Below are positions 43,109 to 52,363 of a stretch of DNA of 64,000 nucleotides, piece after piece. Source of the DNA: Limosilactobacillus reuteri (GTDB lineage: Bacteria > Bacillota > Bacilli > Lactobacillales > Lactobacillaceae); contig NZ_CP059275.1 in assembly GCF_013694365.1 (NCBI RefSeq), forward strand, positions 744,001 through 808,000. Direction: 5' to 3'. The first letter of the stretch is position 1. Every line of letters starts with the position of its first letter. Position numbers and translations under genes: made by a program. The notes under the pieces were generated by a model. The model was not told the DNA's origin and did no database searches. It was given only the letters and a program-made list of their open reading frames with translations.

Positions 43109-44437
43109 TTGAATGAGGGCCAACTATTCACTAATTTTGTAATTATAATCATTACATTTATCTTTGCGGCATTTTTTGTGGCAGCCGAATTTGCTTTAGT
43201 GCAAGCACGGGTAACAGCCCTAGAAGAAATGCAAGCAAAGCGCGATAAACCATCTACCAAAATAAACCGCGCAATCAAAATGGTCACCAATCTAACAGAA
43301 TACCTTTCGACCACTCAAGTAGGAGTTTCAATTTGTGGAATTATTCTCGGTTGGGTCGGTGAAGGAACGATTGAAGCACTCTTAGCTGATGCACTTTCGT
43401 TACCAAGCTGGTCACTAAACAATAGTGTCATCCATGTTGTAAGTGCCATTGTGGGAGTTCTTCTTCTAACATATTTCGAAGTAGTTTTAACAGAGATTGT
43501 ACCCAAAAACATCAGTATTGATATTCCAATTAAGACCCTGATGTTCGTTACCACCCCACTGCACTATTTTCACATTACTTTTTATCCTTTCGTTTGGTTG
43601 CTTAATAGTTCTGCCAACGGAATTGTTAAAATGTTAGGCATGAAGCCAGCTGACGAGAGCCAAGACGTCCTTTCGCAAAGTGAGATTATTAGCCTATCTC
43701 GAAACGCTGTTAAAGGCGGTGAACTTGAGCACAATGACTTGCTATATATGGAACGAGCCTTTGACTTTAACGATAAGGTTGCTAAAGATATTATGATCGA
43801 TCGTACTCAATTAACAGTTATTGATATAAATAAAACCGTAAATGACGCGATTAAACTATATCTTAAGACGAAATATAGCCGCTTACCGGTAGTTGCTGAT
43901 AAGGATAAGGATAAGATTTTAGGTTATGTTTTTAACTACGATCTAATTCGGCAAAAGCAAATCAACGGAGATGTATCTTTAGCAAAAGTTCTTCGCCATA
44001 TGCCTACTACTCCTGAGACTACCTCAATTACCGAAGTCCTTAAGTTAATGATTAGTACTCGGGTGCCCATGGTAGTCGTTGTTGATGAGTATGGGGGTAC
44101 TAGCGGAATTATTACTGACAAGGACATTTATGAAGAACTATTTGGAACAGTAAGAGACGAGATCGACAAGGTTTCAGATAACATGATTTCTAAAATTGAT
44201 GAAAATCAATACCGGGTTGATGGAAAAACGACCATTTATGATTTTGAACGCTTCTTCCATGTTGAACTTAAAGATTCTGAAGATAGCGATGTAGTAACTT
44301 TATCAGGATATGTGTTAGATAATTATCATAATATTCATGAAGGAGAAACGATCAAACTAGCCAACCTTGAGTTAAAAATTCAAGATTATCGTCATTCATA
44401 TATTGATAGTTTTATTGTTACCACTTTATCAAAGTAA
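43109..44437 (+). CDS. CNNM/CBS-domain hemolysin-C-like membrane protein
   Basis: A 442-residue protein. N-terminal DUF21 membrane domain (FVIIIITFIFAAFFVAAEFA, RAIKMVTNLTEYLSTTQVGV, GIILGWVGEGTIEALL), then two CBS domains (about 210-330; IMIDRTQLTVIDINKTVNDA, VVVDEYGGTSGIITDKDIYE) and a CorC/HlyC C-terminal domain (IDENQYRVDGKTTIYDFERF). Related proteins export magnesium or cobalt; hemolysin is a historic name. The start codon is TTG. Confidence 0.92.
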   Translation: MNEGQLFTNFVIIIITFIFAAFFVAAEFALVQARVTALEEMQAKRDKPSTKINRAIKMVTNLTEYLSTTQVGVSICGIILGWVGEGTIEALLADALSLPSWSLNNSVIHVVSAIVGVLLLTYFEVVLTEIVPKNISIDIPIKTLMFVTTPLHYFHITFYPFVWLLNSSANGIVKMLGMKPADESQDVLSQSEIISLSRNAVKGGELEHNDLLYMERAFDFNDKVAKDIMIDRTQLTVIDINKTVNDAIKLYLKTKYSRLPVVADKDKDKILGYVFNYDLIRQKQINGDVSLAKVLRHMPTTPETTSITEVLKLMISTRVPMVVVVDEYGGTSGIITDKDIYEELFGTVRDEIDKVSDNMISKIDENQYRVDGKTTIYDFERFFHVELKDSEDSDVVTLSGYVLDNYHNIHEGETIKLANLELKIQDYRHSYIDSFIVTTLSK

Positions 44438-44905
44438 ATGGCACCAATGAATATTATTTATATCTCGCTTGAGGGAAATACCCGTTCCTTCTTAACGCGG
44501 ATGCAGGGATATGCTAAACAACAGCACAGTATTAGTGAAGATCGTCCACTTATTGAATTAAAAGAAGTTAGCGATCAAACGCTTCCTGCCGATGAAACAG
44601 AACCCTTCTTTGCCTTCGTACCCACATATTTAAATGGTGGTAACGGGATCGATTCTGGTTTCACTGAAATTATGACAAATGCATTAGGTGAATATATTTC
44701 CTACAACGATAACGCTAAAAAATGTGTCGGCTTTGTAGGTAGTGGTAATAAGAATTTTAACGAACAATATTGCTTAACTGCTCGTAAATACGCGCGAAAC
44801 TTTGACGCGCCATTTCTCGCAGACTATGAATTACGAGGCACTTCACAAGATATTGAGCGAATTTATACTATCTTAGCTAAACGGTGGAGCGAAGTTAACG
44901 CCTAA
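44438..44905 (+). CDS. nrdI: ribonucleotide reductase flavodoxin NrdI
   Basis: Flavodoxin-like activator of class Ib ribonucleotide reductase, 155 residues. NIIYISLEGNTRSFLTRMQG is the FMN phosphate loop, AFVPTYLNGGNGID and VGFVGSGNKNFNEQYCLTAR complete the flavin site. The nrdEF and nrdH genes are not in the window, so it would work with proteins coded elsewhere. Confidence 0.9.
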   Translation: MAPMNIIYISLEGNTRSFLTRMQGYAKQQHSISEDRPLIELKEVSDQTLPADETEPFFAFVPTYLNGGNGIDSGFTEIMTNALGEYISYNDNAKKCVGFVGSGNKNFNEQYCLTARKYARNFDAPFLADYELRGTSQDIERIYTILAKRWSEVNA

Positions 44906-45331
44906 ATGACGGCTATATACCCATACCTAACATTTGAAAATGCGAAGGAAGCAATGGCTTATTATGAACAAGACTTTGGCGCTCAGATTACATATCACGA
45001 GTCTCTGACAAAAGAGCAGGCGGAAAGTCTTGGATTACCAGTTGATCAATTGAACCAGACAACAATGCGTGGTGAATTTATGATTGCTGGACAAAAGATT
45101 ATTTGTGCAGATGCAACGATGGGCAATCCCCAAACGTCTACACTAATTTCAATTTTACTCGATTTTGAAGAAGAGGAAGATAAAGCACGTGATTTGTTTA
45201 ATCGTTTAGCAAAATCAGACAATCAACGTGTGACGGTACCATTTGGTGATTGGATCCTAAATAATGTAATGGGGCAGATTGTAGATAAGTATGGGATAAC
45301 ATGGCTGATAAGTGCTAATAAACAAGGCTAA
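44906..45331 (+). CDS. VOC/PhnB-like protein
   Basis: A 141-residue glyoxalase-fold protein of the PhnB type: YPYLTFENAKEAMAYYEQDF and GAQITYHES at the N-terminus, MRGEFMIAGQKIICADATMG in the middle, VPFGDWILNNVMGQIVDKYG and ITWLIS at the end. These are usually small dimeric, metal-binding proteins with unknown substrates. Confidence 0.85.
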   Translation: MTAIYPYLTFENAKEAMAYYEQDFGAQITYHESLTKEQAESLGLPVDQLNQTTMRGEFMIAGQKIICADATMGNPQTSTLISILLDFEEEEDKARDLFNRLAKSDNQRVTVPFGDWILNNVMGQIVDKYGITWLISANKQG

Positions 45332-46501
45332 TTGAAAAAACTCAAAAAGCATAGTCCGCTTCTAATCCTTGGATTATTCTTCCTTGGGATCTGTATGCGG
45401 ATGCCGATTACAGCAATACCGTCTGTCATTAAAGATATTGCACAAACTTTTAATGTAGAAACTACTAGCTTAGGAATTTTAACCACTATTCCCCTCCTTT
45501 GTTTTGGATTATTATCATCAGTAGTTTCAGCACTCGCTCAAAAAATTGGTAATGAACTAACGATTGAATTAGCAATGATTTTAATGTTTATTGGTTCTTA
45601 CCTACGAATTTTAAATTTCTCCTCGTTAATGATCGGAACAATATTAATCGGGGCTGCCATCACTTGTATTAACGTCTTATTACCTGCGATTATTTCTGAC
45701 AAACTTCCTAATCAAATTGGAAGTGTGACCGGGATGTATAATGTCGCGATGACTTTATTTGCTGCAATTGGCGCTTACGCAATTACTCCAATCACCCATG
45801 CTACTAGTTGGCAAACCGCTGTTATCATTATTAGTATTGTTGCTTTAATTGCAGCAATTATCTGGGTACCAAACTTACGCTATAATCAACGTGCCACTAA
45901 AGAAAGCAGTTCTACTGAGCGTGGAACTAACATGTGGAAAAATGCAAATGCATGGTGGTTACTCTTATTCTTCGGGGGACAATGTTTCGTATTCTATAGT
46001 ATCGTTGCCTGGTTACCTACAATTGCCATGGACGCTGGATTAAGCAGTGATAATGCAAGTTTAGTTGCTGGATTACTACAGCTATTATCAATGCCATTCG
46101 CCTTTGTAATCCCAGTGATTGCCACTAAGATGAAAAATCGGCAACCAATTATGCTATTTGCAGGAATCATTTCTTTAATTGGAACTGGAATGATGTTCTT
46201 CCCTGTAAATTCTCTTGTTTACTATATATTTGTTGCCCTATTTCTTGGTGCCGGTACAACTACTACTTTCGTTCTTGCAATGACCTTGTTCGGACTAAAG
46301 ACTAAGAGTTCTGCCGATACCCGAAACCTTTCTGGAATGGTCCAATCAGTAGGATACTTAATTTCTGCATTAGGTCCTATCGTTGTTGGAAACCTTTATT
46401 CACAAACACATAATTGGTTTGCAAGTTTAATCGTGATTGCTATTGCAGCTATCTTCTTCACAGTCTGTGGTGTAATAGCAGAACGTAAACAATTTGTTTA
46501 A
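45332..46501 (+). CDS. MFS transporter, CynX/NimT-like
   Basis: Twelve-helix major facilitator of 389 residues. MRMPITAIPSVIKDIAQTFN, ETTSLGILTTIPLLCFGLLS and FVFYSIVAWLPTIAMDAGLS are typical of the cyanate/nitroimidazole-like (CynX/NimT) subfamily. The substrate is unknown. The start codon is TTG and cannot be checked because upstream DNA is missing. Confidence 0.87.
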   Translation: MKKLKKHSPLLILGLFFLGICMRMPITAIPSVIKDIAQTFNVETTSLGILTTIPLLCFGLLSSVVSALAQKIGNELTIELAMILMFIGSYLRILNFSSLMIGTILIGAAITCINVLLPAIISDKLPNQIGSVTGMYNVAMTLFAAIGAYAITPITHATSWQTAVIIISIVALIAAIIWVPNLRYNQRATKESSSTERGTNMWKNANAWWLLLFFGGQCFVFYSIVAWLPTIAMDAGLSSDNASLVAGLLQLLSMPFAFVIPVIATKMKNRQPIMLFAGIISLIGTGMMFFPVNSLVYYIFVALFLGAGTTTTFVLAMTLFGLKTKSSADTRNLSGMVQSVGYLISALGPIVVGNLYSQTHNWFASLIVIAIAAIFFTVCGVIAERKQFV

Positions 46502-47983
46502 TTGGCTACAGAAAATAAGGCTGTCATTACATTATTTGGTGCGACTGGTGACCTTGCAAAGCGTAAACTTTATACTGCTTTGTTCAAGTTATATCAAAAG
46601 GGTTACCTAGCTGACCATTTTGCATTACTAGGAACCTCCCGTCGTCCATTGACTGACGAAGAATTCCAACAAATCGTTCGTGAATCTATTAGCAATATTC
46701 CAGAAACTGAGGATGGCCAAGCAGAAGCATTCTCAAAACACTTTTTCTACAAGTCACATGATGTTACTAAACCAGAACATTACGAAATCCTTAAGCAACG
46801 CCTTGCCGAATTAGATGAACAATTTGGCGCTGAAGGCAACCGTCTCTTCTACATGTCAATGGCACCACAATTCTTCGGTACTATTGCATTGAACTTGAAG
46901 AAGCAAGGATTATTAACTGACAATGGCTTTAACCGTCTTGTTATTGAAAAGCCATTTGGTCGTGACTTTGAATCTGCTAAGAAGCTTAACGATGAATTAT
47001 CACAAACATTTAGTGAAAATCAAATTTTCCGGATTGACCACTACCTTGGTAAGGAAATGGTTCAAAACATTCAAGCATTACGTTTTGGTAACACCATGAT
47101 TGAATCACTCTGGAATAATCGTTACATTGATAACATCCAAGTAACTTTAAGTGAAAAGCTTGGTGTTGAAGAACGTGCCGGTTACTATGACCAATCTGGT
47201 GCATTACGTGATATGGTGCAAAACCACATCATGCAAATCGTTGCTCAATTAGCAATGGAACAACCAGTTGCATTTACTGATGCTGATGTTCGAGTTGAAA
47301 AGATTAAGGCTCTTCGTAGTCTTCGCCTCTACACGCCATCAGAAGCAGCTGCTAACTTTGTCCGTGGACAATATGATGCTGGAGAAGGAACTAACGCTTA
47401 CCGTCATGAAGATGGTGTTGATCCAGAATCTGGTACTGAAACCTTTGTTGCTGCTAAGTTAATGTTTGATAACTATCGTTGGTCTGGTGTACCATTCTAC
47501 GTTCGGACTGGTAAGAAGTTAGCAGACAAGTTTACTCGTATTGATGTTGTCTTCAAGAAGCCATTAATCGATATCTTTGCTAACCCACGTTCTGAAAGTG
47601 ACCAATCCCTTAACTCAAACGTATTAACTATTTTTGTTGAACCTAACTCAGGTTTTGCAATCCAATTAAATGCTAAGCGCGCAGGTCAAGGCTTCACAAC
47701 AGAACCTGTTGATTTACGCTTCTTGCAAAGTGATTCTGATAAGAAGGAATCTCCAGAACCATATGAACGTCTTTTCCATGATGCACTTGAAGGTGACCAC
47801 ACAAACTTTGCCTCATGGGCTGAAATTGCTTATGCATGGAAGTTCGTCGATGTTATCCGTAAGCTTTGGGATATTGAAAAGCCTCAATTCCCTAACTACA
47901 CTCCTGGTTCCATGGGTCCAGCAGCTTCTGACGAACTCTTGGCTCGTGATGGACGTAAGTGGGTTTATCGTTTAAATCATTAG
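46502..47983 (+). CDS. zwf: glucose-6-phosphate 1-dehydrogenase
   Basis: First step of the phosphoketolase/pentose phosphate route. The NADP-binding motif is VITLFGATGDLAKRKLYTAL near residue 8, and the active-site motif RIDHYLGKEMVQNIQAL contains the catalytic histidine and lysine. Other conserved stretches are VIEKPFGRDFESAKKLN and VPFYVRTGKKLADKFTRID. The length of 493 residues is complete. It starts with TTG. The following gene is gnd, a natural functional partner in a heterofermenter. Confidence 0.96.
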   Translation: MATENKAVITLFGATGDLAKRKLYTALFKLYQKGYLADHFALLGTSRRPLTDEEFQQIVRESISNIPETEDGQAEAFSKHFFYKSHDVTKPEHYEILKQRLAELDEQFGAEGNRLFYMSMAPQFFGTIALNLKKQGLLTDNGFNRLVIEKPFGRDFESAKKLNDELSQTFSENQIFRIDHYLGKEMVQNIQALRFGNTMIESLWNNRYIDNIQVTLSEKLGVEERAGYYDQSGALRDMVQNHIMQIVAQLAMEQPVAFTDADVRVEKIKALRSLRLYTPSEAAANFVRGQYDAGEGTNAYRHEDGVDPESGTETFVAAKLMFDNYRWSGVPFYVRTGKKLADKFTRIDVVFKKPLIDIFANPRSESDQSLNSNVLTIFVEPNSGFAIQLNAKRAGQGFTTEPVDLRFLQSDSDKKESPEPYERLFHDALEGDHTNFASWAEIAYAWKFVDVIRKLWDIEKPQFPNYTPGSMGPAASDELLARDGRKWVYRLNH

Positions 47984-49420
47984 ATGTCTGATCAAAAAGC
48001 ACAAATTGGTGTTGTTGGTTTAGCTGTTATGGGTAAGAACCTTGCACTAAACATCGAAAGTCGTGGCTTCACGGTTGGTGTATACAACCGTCACCGTAAC
48101 CGTACTGACGATATGATGCGTGACCACAGCGATAAGAAGTTAGTACCTAGCTACACTGTTAAGGAATTCGTAGACTCACTAGAAAAGCCTCGTCGGATTC
48201 TTATGATGGTTAAGGCCGGTAAGCCAACTGATGCTCTTATCGACGAATTATTGCCATTACTTGACAAGGGTGATGTTTTAATCGATGGTGGTAACACTAA
48301 CTTCCACGATACTATGGCTCGTAACGCTAAGTTAGACAAGTCTGGTATCAACTTCATCGGAATGGGTGTTTCCGGTGGTGAATTAGGTGCCCTTCACGGT
48401 CCTTCACTTATGCCAGGTGGTCAAAAAGAAGCTTATGACTTAGTTGCTCCAATCCTTACTAAGATTGCTGCTAAGGCTGAAGAAGATGGCAAGCCATGTG
48501 TTGCTTACATTGGACCAAATGGTGCTGGTCACTATGTTAAGATGGTTCACAACGGTATCGAATACGGTGATGAAGAATTAATCGACGAAAGTTACAACAT
48601 CATGCGTAACGTATTAAAGATGCCTGTTGATGACATTGCTAAGACCTTTGCTGAATGGAACAAGGGTGAATTAAGCAGTTACCTTGTTGATATTACTGCT
48701 GATATCCTTACTCGTAAGGATGACCTTGGTGACGACAAGAACAAGCCTATTGTTGACATGATCCTTGACCGTGGTGCTAACAAGGGTACTGGTAAGTGGA
48801 GTTCAATGACTGCCCTTGATGGTGGTGCTCCTCAATCAGTTATTACAGAAGCTGTTTACGCTCGTTACATTTCAATGATGAAGGACGAACGTGTACAAGC
48901 AAGCAAGGAATTGCCTGTTGAAACTGAAGCTATTTCAATCGACGACAAGAAGGAAATGATTGAAAAGGTACGTCAAGCTCTTTACTTCGGTAAGCTTATG
49001 AGTTACGCACAAGGTTTCGAACAAATGCGGATCGACTCCGAACGTTACGACTGGAACCTTAAGTATGGTGAATTGGCTCAAATTTGGCGTGCAGGATGCA
49101 TTATTCGTGCACAATTCTTACAAAACATTACTGATGCCTTCACTAAGAACCCAGACTTGAAGAACTTGCTTCTTGATGATTACTTCAAGGATATTGCTAA
49201 GAAGTACCAAAAGGCAACTCGTGACGTTGTTACTCTTGCTGTTAAGGCTGGTATTCCTGTTCCTTCACTTAGTGCTGCTATCAGTTACTACGACTCATAC
49301 CGTTCAGAAGTACTTCCTGCTAACTTGCTTCAAGCTCAACGTGATTACTTCGGTGCTCACACTTACGAACGTACTGACCGTCCTGGTAACTTCCACTACA
49401 GCTGGTACGAAGAACAATAA
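47984..49420 (+). CDS. gnd: 6-phosphogluconate dehydrogenase (decarboxylating)
   Basis: Oxidises and decarboxylates 6-phosphogluconate to ribulose 5-phosphate with NAD(P). Motifs are [20 protein letters not shown] at the N-terminus, [20 protein letters not shown], the catalytic segment [20 protein letters not shown] and [20 protein letters not shown]. The length of 478 residues is normal. The gene's codon choice is strongly biased, as for a highly expressed enzyme. Confidence 0.97.
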   Translation: MSDQKAQIGVVGLAVMGKNLALNIESRGFTVGVYNRHRNRTDDMMRDHSDKKLVPSYTVKEFVDSLEKPRRILMMVKAGKPTDALIDELLPLLDKGDVLIDGGNTNFHDTMARNAKLDKSGINFIGMGVSGGELGALHGPSLMPGGQKEAYDLVAPILTKIAAKAEEDGKPCVAYIGPNGAGHYVKMVHNGIEYGDEELIDESYNIMRNVLKMPVDDIAKTFAEWNKGELSSYLVDITADILTRKDDLGDDKNKPIVDMILDRGANKGTGKWSSMTALDGGAPQSVITEAVYARYISMMKDERVQASKELPVETEAISIDDKKEMIEKVRQALYFGKLMSYAQGFEQMRIDSERYDWNLKYGELAQIWRAGCIIRAQFLQNITDAFTKNPDLKNLLLDDYFKDIAKKYQKATRDVVTLAVKAGIPVPSLSAAISYYDSYRSEVLPANLLQAQRDYFGAHTYERTDRPGNFHYSWYEEQ

Positions 49421-49477
49421 TTAATGTCTTTAGACCTGGTTGAGTGCGCGAGCAGAGCGAGTGCACGAAACAGAAAA
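49421..49477. other. non-coding stretch after gnd, flank of an IS200-type left end
   Basis: After the gnd stop codon 57 bases precede the hairpin at 49478. They hold a purine-rich GCGAGCAGAGCGAG tract but I see no terminator-like stem with a T run and no gene. Part of it may belong to the mobile element's outer end, whose exact boundary I cannot fix. Confidence 0.4.
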
Positions 49478-49605
49478 CCACCTGCTATGCGGGTGGGCGA
49501 TAAAAATTATATAAAAAAGGCCTCTTTTGCCTTAAGATGTAGGTGTTCAAGCCAAAGTCAATAAGGGAAAAGAGGTTATATAAATATGGCTAATAAATTA
49601 AATAG
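49478..49605 (+). mobile_element. IS200/IS605-type element, left end with start of truncated tnpA
   Basis: A subterminal hairpin at 49478-49496 (CCACCTGC, loop TAT, GCGGGTGG) is of the kind recognised by IS200/IS605 transposases. A second inverted repeat joins 49521-49534 with 49562-49575 (13 of 14 positions), and its right arm contains the AGAGG ribosome binding site for an ATG at 49586. This is the classic leader that limits IS200 transposase expression. The start codes MANKLN, the usual IS200 TnpA beginning, then the reading changes to unrelated DNA at about 49604 and meets a stop at 49631. The element is a remnant. Confidence 0.75.
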
Positions 49606-49813
49606 GAGTAGTATTGGACTTCAACTTGTCTAGCAGCCTTATCCAGTTAATTTCAGCCTTATAGCTACTTCTTGTTCATCGATGCAGTACTTTGCCTTAG
49701 ACTTCCTTCAGATTCCACCTCACGGTGGACACTCTTGTCCTCAGCTCATGGTTCCGACTACTACGGCCCATAGCGGACTTTCACCACCTAGCTAATACCC
49801 ATGCCGGGCGCAC
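49606..49813 (-). other. 5' part of a group II intron (fragment)
   Basis: Read on the minus strand from 49813 down, the sequence begins GTGCGCC, the group II 5' splice-site consensus region, and continues with the domain I elements GGTGGTGAAAGTCC, GAGTGTCCACCGTGAGGTGG, AATCTGAAGGAAGTC and AAGTTGAAGTCCAATACT. These are hallmarks of bacterial group II introns carrying a reverse transcriptase. The intron stops near 49606 inside domain I; no reverse transcriptase gene, domain V or 3' end is present in the window. It is fused at that point to the start of the IS200 transposase gene. Confidence 0.8.
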
Positions 49814-49825
49814 TAGTAAAAGCCG

Positions 49826-49993
49826 ATGATTACAAATGAACAAAGAGCGCACGATATTGCTCTTACCTTACTACAATCACGAGCAAAAGATCTAAAGCCA
49901 ATCGAAGCGTATCATGAATATGTTAATTCATTATTACCAATCTTAAAGGAGATTGATAAGGACTTTCCCAACGGTATTAAAGAGCACCTTTAA
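49826..49993 (+). CDS. small hypothetical protein (55 residues)
   Basis: ATG at 49826 to TAA at 49991-49993. The product starts MITNEQRAHDIALTLLQSRA and continues KDLKPIEAYHEYVNSLLPIL; it appears as a short, soluble, mainly helical protein. Its end abuts the next gene exactly, as with all other genes here, which supports it being a deliberate coding unit. I do not recognise the family; similar short proteins are annotated in lactobacilli. Confidence 0.65.
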   Translation: MITNEQRAHDIALTLLQSRAKDLKPIEAYHEYVNSLLPILKEIDKDFPNGIKEHL

Positions 49994-50560
49994 TTGTACG
50001 CATTAGTTCACTGGATCCCATTTTTTATTTATTTTTTTGCAGGGTCTGTCCTTGTCACCCATAATCACCTTTGGGAAAAATTTCCTAACTTCAGCCAGCA
50101 TATTACAATTGCAACCTTTTTTATCTATTTAACTGCTATCGACTGGCTCTGCCTAACCCCTTCAATGTTTAATTTTAGTTCTGCTAATAAACTTTTATTT
50201 TACTTTCACGGCGTACCATTTAATATCATCCCCCTCCAAGGACTCAGCCAAGAATTTTTCTTAAACATTGTGATGACTTTGCCACTAGGAGTTTATCTTT
50301 ATTTAATTAATCACCAAATGCCCTTCAGTCGTGCTATTCTCTATGGCTTTTTCTTCAGCTTATTTATCGAGTATAACCAATTTGTTTGCGACCTTCTTTT
50401 CCATATTGGAAGGCTTGCCGATGTGGATGATTTGATTAGCAATACCATCGGAACTACAATTGGTTTTGCAGTAATGATCATACTTGATCAAACAATTTTT
50501 CATCAAGCTATTAAACAATTTATGCTAGTGGGTGGAAAATCTGATAAACTGAATAACTGA
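49994..50560 (+). CDS. VanZ-family membrane protein
   Basis: A 188-residue membrane protein with about five hydrophobic segments. IYLTAIDWLCLTPSMFNF near the first third, and FFFSLFIEYNQFVCDLLFHI and GRLADVDDLISNTIGTTIGF near the end are the VanZ hallmarks. The original member gives low-level teicoplanin resistance; most relatives have no known function. The start codon is TTG. Confidence 0.88.
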   Translation: MYALVHWIPFFIYFFAGSVLVTHNHLWEKFPNFSQHITIATFFIYLTAIDWLCLTPSMFNFSSANKLLFYFHGVPFNIIPLQGLSQEFFLNIVMTLPLGVYLYLINHQMPFSRAILYGFFFSLFIEYNQFVCDLLFHIGRLADVDDLISNTIGTTIGFAVMIILDQTIFHQAIKQFMLVGGKSDKLNN

Positions 50561-51907
50561 ATGGCAGAAAAACAAGAATTTACGCGTAAACTTAAAAGTC
50601 GTCATATTCAATTAATGGCGCTTGGTGGAACGATTGGGACGGGATTATTTCTCGGATCGGGGAAGGCAATTCATGCTGCTGGTCCAGCAATCCTTTTAGC
50701 ATATTTAATTACTGGGATTATTTGTTTTGGAATTATGCGGGCCCTCGGAGAGTTGCTTCTTTCCGATTTACATTATCATTCGTTTATGGATGCAATTCGT
50801 GATTATCTTGGTAATCGCGTGAGTTTCGTAATGGGTTGGGCCTATTGGGTGTGTTGGCTAGCATTGGCAATGGCCGAAGTTACCGCCATTGGCTTATATT
50901 TTCAACTATGGTTTCCTCAAGTTCCCCAATGGTTACCTGGATTAATAACTCTCCTAATTTTATTGGGATTAAATCTAATGACTGTTAGTACGTTTGGTGA
51001 ACTCGAATTTTGGTTTGCCCTTATTAAAATTTTGGCAATTGTTATTTTAATTGCCGTTGGTGTCATTTTAGTTTTACTTCATTTTCATTCGGCAAGCGGC
51101 TATCTCGCTACTCCTGCTAATTTAGTTAATGATGGGGGCTTTTTTGCTACCGGGACAAAGGGCTTCATGCTTTCTTTTCAAATGGTTGTATTTGCCTTTG
51201 TTGGAATTGAAATGGTAGGGGTGACAGCGGCTGAGGCAGAGAATCCTAAAGTTGTTATTCCTAAGGCAATTAATGGTATTCCTGTTCGAATTATGCTCTT
51301 TTATATCGGTGCTTTGGCTGTCATTATGTGCATTTATCCGTGGAGTAAACTTTCACCAAGCAATAGTCCGTTTGTCCTTGTTTTTCGCGACATCGGTCTT
51401 CCGGGGGCTGCTAGTATCGTTAATTTTGTAGTAATTACTGCTGCGGCTTCTGCTTGTAATAGTTCTCTATATACAACTGGTCGGATGCTAGCTGAGTTAA
51501 CCTCTACTGCTCATCGGCCTGTTATCCGTAAGATTAGTCGCTTATCTAAGCGGTCGGTGCCTGCAACAGCGGTTATTATTTCTGCAGTCGTTATTGGAAT
51601 TGCCGCTATCTTAAACTTAGTAATGCCAGAAGGAGTTTTTACTTTTGTTTCCAGTATTGCTACCACGAGTTTTCTCTTTGTATGGGCTGCTATCATCTTG
51701 GCACATTTAAAATATATTCGTCAGCATCCGCAATCAAGGACTTTTAAGATGCCAGGCGCACCTTTTACTGACTATGTTATTTTAGTTTTTCTTTTTATTG
51801 TGCTAATTGTTTTATGTATGGAGAAACAAACTTTAATTGCGCTTATACTAACTTTAGCTTGGTTTGCAATTCTTGCCGTTGCTTCGTTAACACAAAAGAA
51901 AGCATAA
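50561..51907 (+). CDS. amino acid permease (APC superfamily, AAT family)
   Basis: Twelve-helix amino acid importer of 448 residues. LKSRHIQLMALGGTIGTGLF and LGSGKAIHAAGPAILLAYLI near the N-terminus, MRALGELLLSDLHYHSF and FAFVGIEMVGVTAAEAENPK are typical of the GABA/aromatic/proline-type permeases of the AAT family. The exact amino acid is not evident. Confidence 0.9.
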   Translation: MAEKQEFTRKLKSRHIQLMALGGTIGTGLFLGSGKAIHAAGPAILLAYLITGIICFGIMRALGELLLSDLHYHSFMDAIRDYLGNRVSFVMGWAYWVCWLALAMAEVTAIGLYFQLWFPQVPQWLPGLITLLILLGLNLMTVSTFGELEFWFALIKILAIVILIAVGVILVLLHFHSASGYLATPANLVNDGGFFATGTKGFMLSFQMVVFAFVGIEMVGVTAAEAENPKVVIPKAINGIPVRIMLFYIGALAVIMCIYPWSKLSPSNSPFVLVFRDIGLPGAASIVNFVVITAAASACNSSLYTTGRMLAELTSTAHRPVIRKISRLSKRSVPATAVIISAVVIGIAAILNLVMPEGVFTFVSSIATTSFLFVWAAIILAHLKYIRQHPQSRTFKMPGAPFTDYVILVFLFIVLIVLCMEKQTLIALILTLAWFAILAVASLTQKKA

Positions 51908-52363
51908 ATGGCAGAAGCAGAATTTGATCGAGCTCTTGACCATCTCCGTGAAAACAAGGTTCGTCTTACTCCCCAACGGAAAACTATCTTAAATTACTTA
52001 ATCAATCATCATACTCATCCAAGTGTCGAAATGATTTATGATGACCTTAAAGACACAGTTGACAATATCAGTATGGCAACTGTTTACAATACTCTAAAAC
52101 TCTTCGTTGATTATAATCTCGTAATTGAGCTAAAAAATGGAGACGGCAGTACCCACTTTGATTATTTCGGCCACCCGCATTATCATGTCGTCTGCGATAA
52201 TTGTGGTAAGATTTCTGATGTTTTTGATGAACATTTTACTGCAATCACGAAAGAATTAACGGTTATGACTCATGAAAAGACTGGCTATCTAGTTACAGGA
52301 AATAACATCGAAGTCCATGGCATTTGTCCCGAGTGTCAACGTAAATTACATTTGAATCGTTAG
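51908..52363 (+). CDS. perR: peroxide-responsive Fur-family regulator PerR
   Basis: A 151-residue Fur-family repressor. The winged helix includes RLTPQRKTILNYLINHHTHP and NISMATVYNTLKLFVDYNLV. Structural zinc is held by CDNCGK and CPEC. Regulatory-site residues include HFDYFGHPHYHVVC; the aspartate in HFDYF is the PerR-type residue where Fur usually differs. It would repress oxidative-stress genes with Fe or Mn. Confidence 0.87.
   Translation: MAEAEFDRALDHLRENKVRLTPQRKTILNYLINHHTHPSVEMIYDDLKDTVDNISMATVYNTLKLFVDYNLVIELKNGDGSTHFDYFGHPHYHVVCDNCGKISDVFDEHFTAITKELTVMTHEKTGYLVTGNNIEVHGICPECQRKLHLNR

Noticed and set aside
43109..44437. Naming the CBS-domain protein a true hemolysin
   Set aside because: The DUF21-CBS-CorC layout is that of ion-transport relatives; hemolysin is a historical label without support in the sequence.
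49424..49564. A 46-codon frame on the + strand across the IS200 left end
   Set aside because: It runs through the element's hairpins and reads as low-information residues (many serine, arginine, lysine). The structure of the IS200 leader explains the sequence better than a protein.
49634..49795. A + strand open frame containing MQYFALDFLQIPPHGG
   Set aside because: It is exactly antisense to conserved group II intron domain I RNA. Such frames are commonly mis-called as proteins; the RNA explains the conservation.
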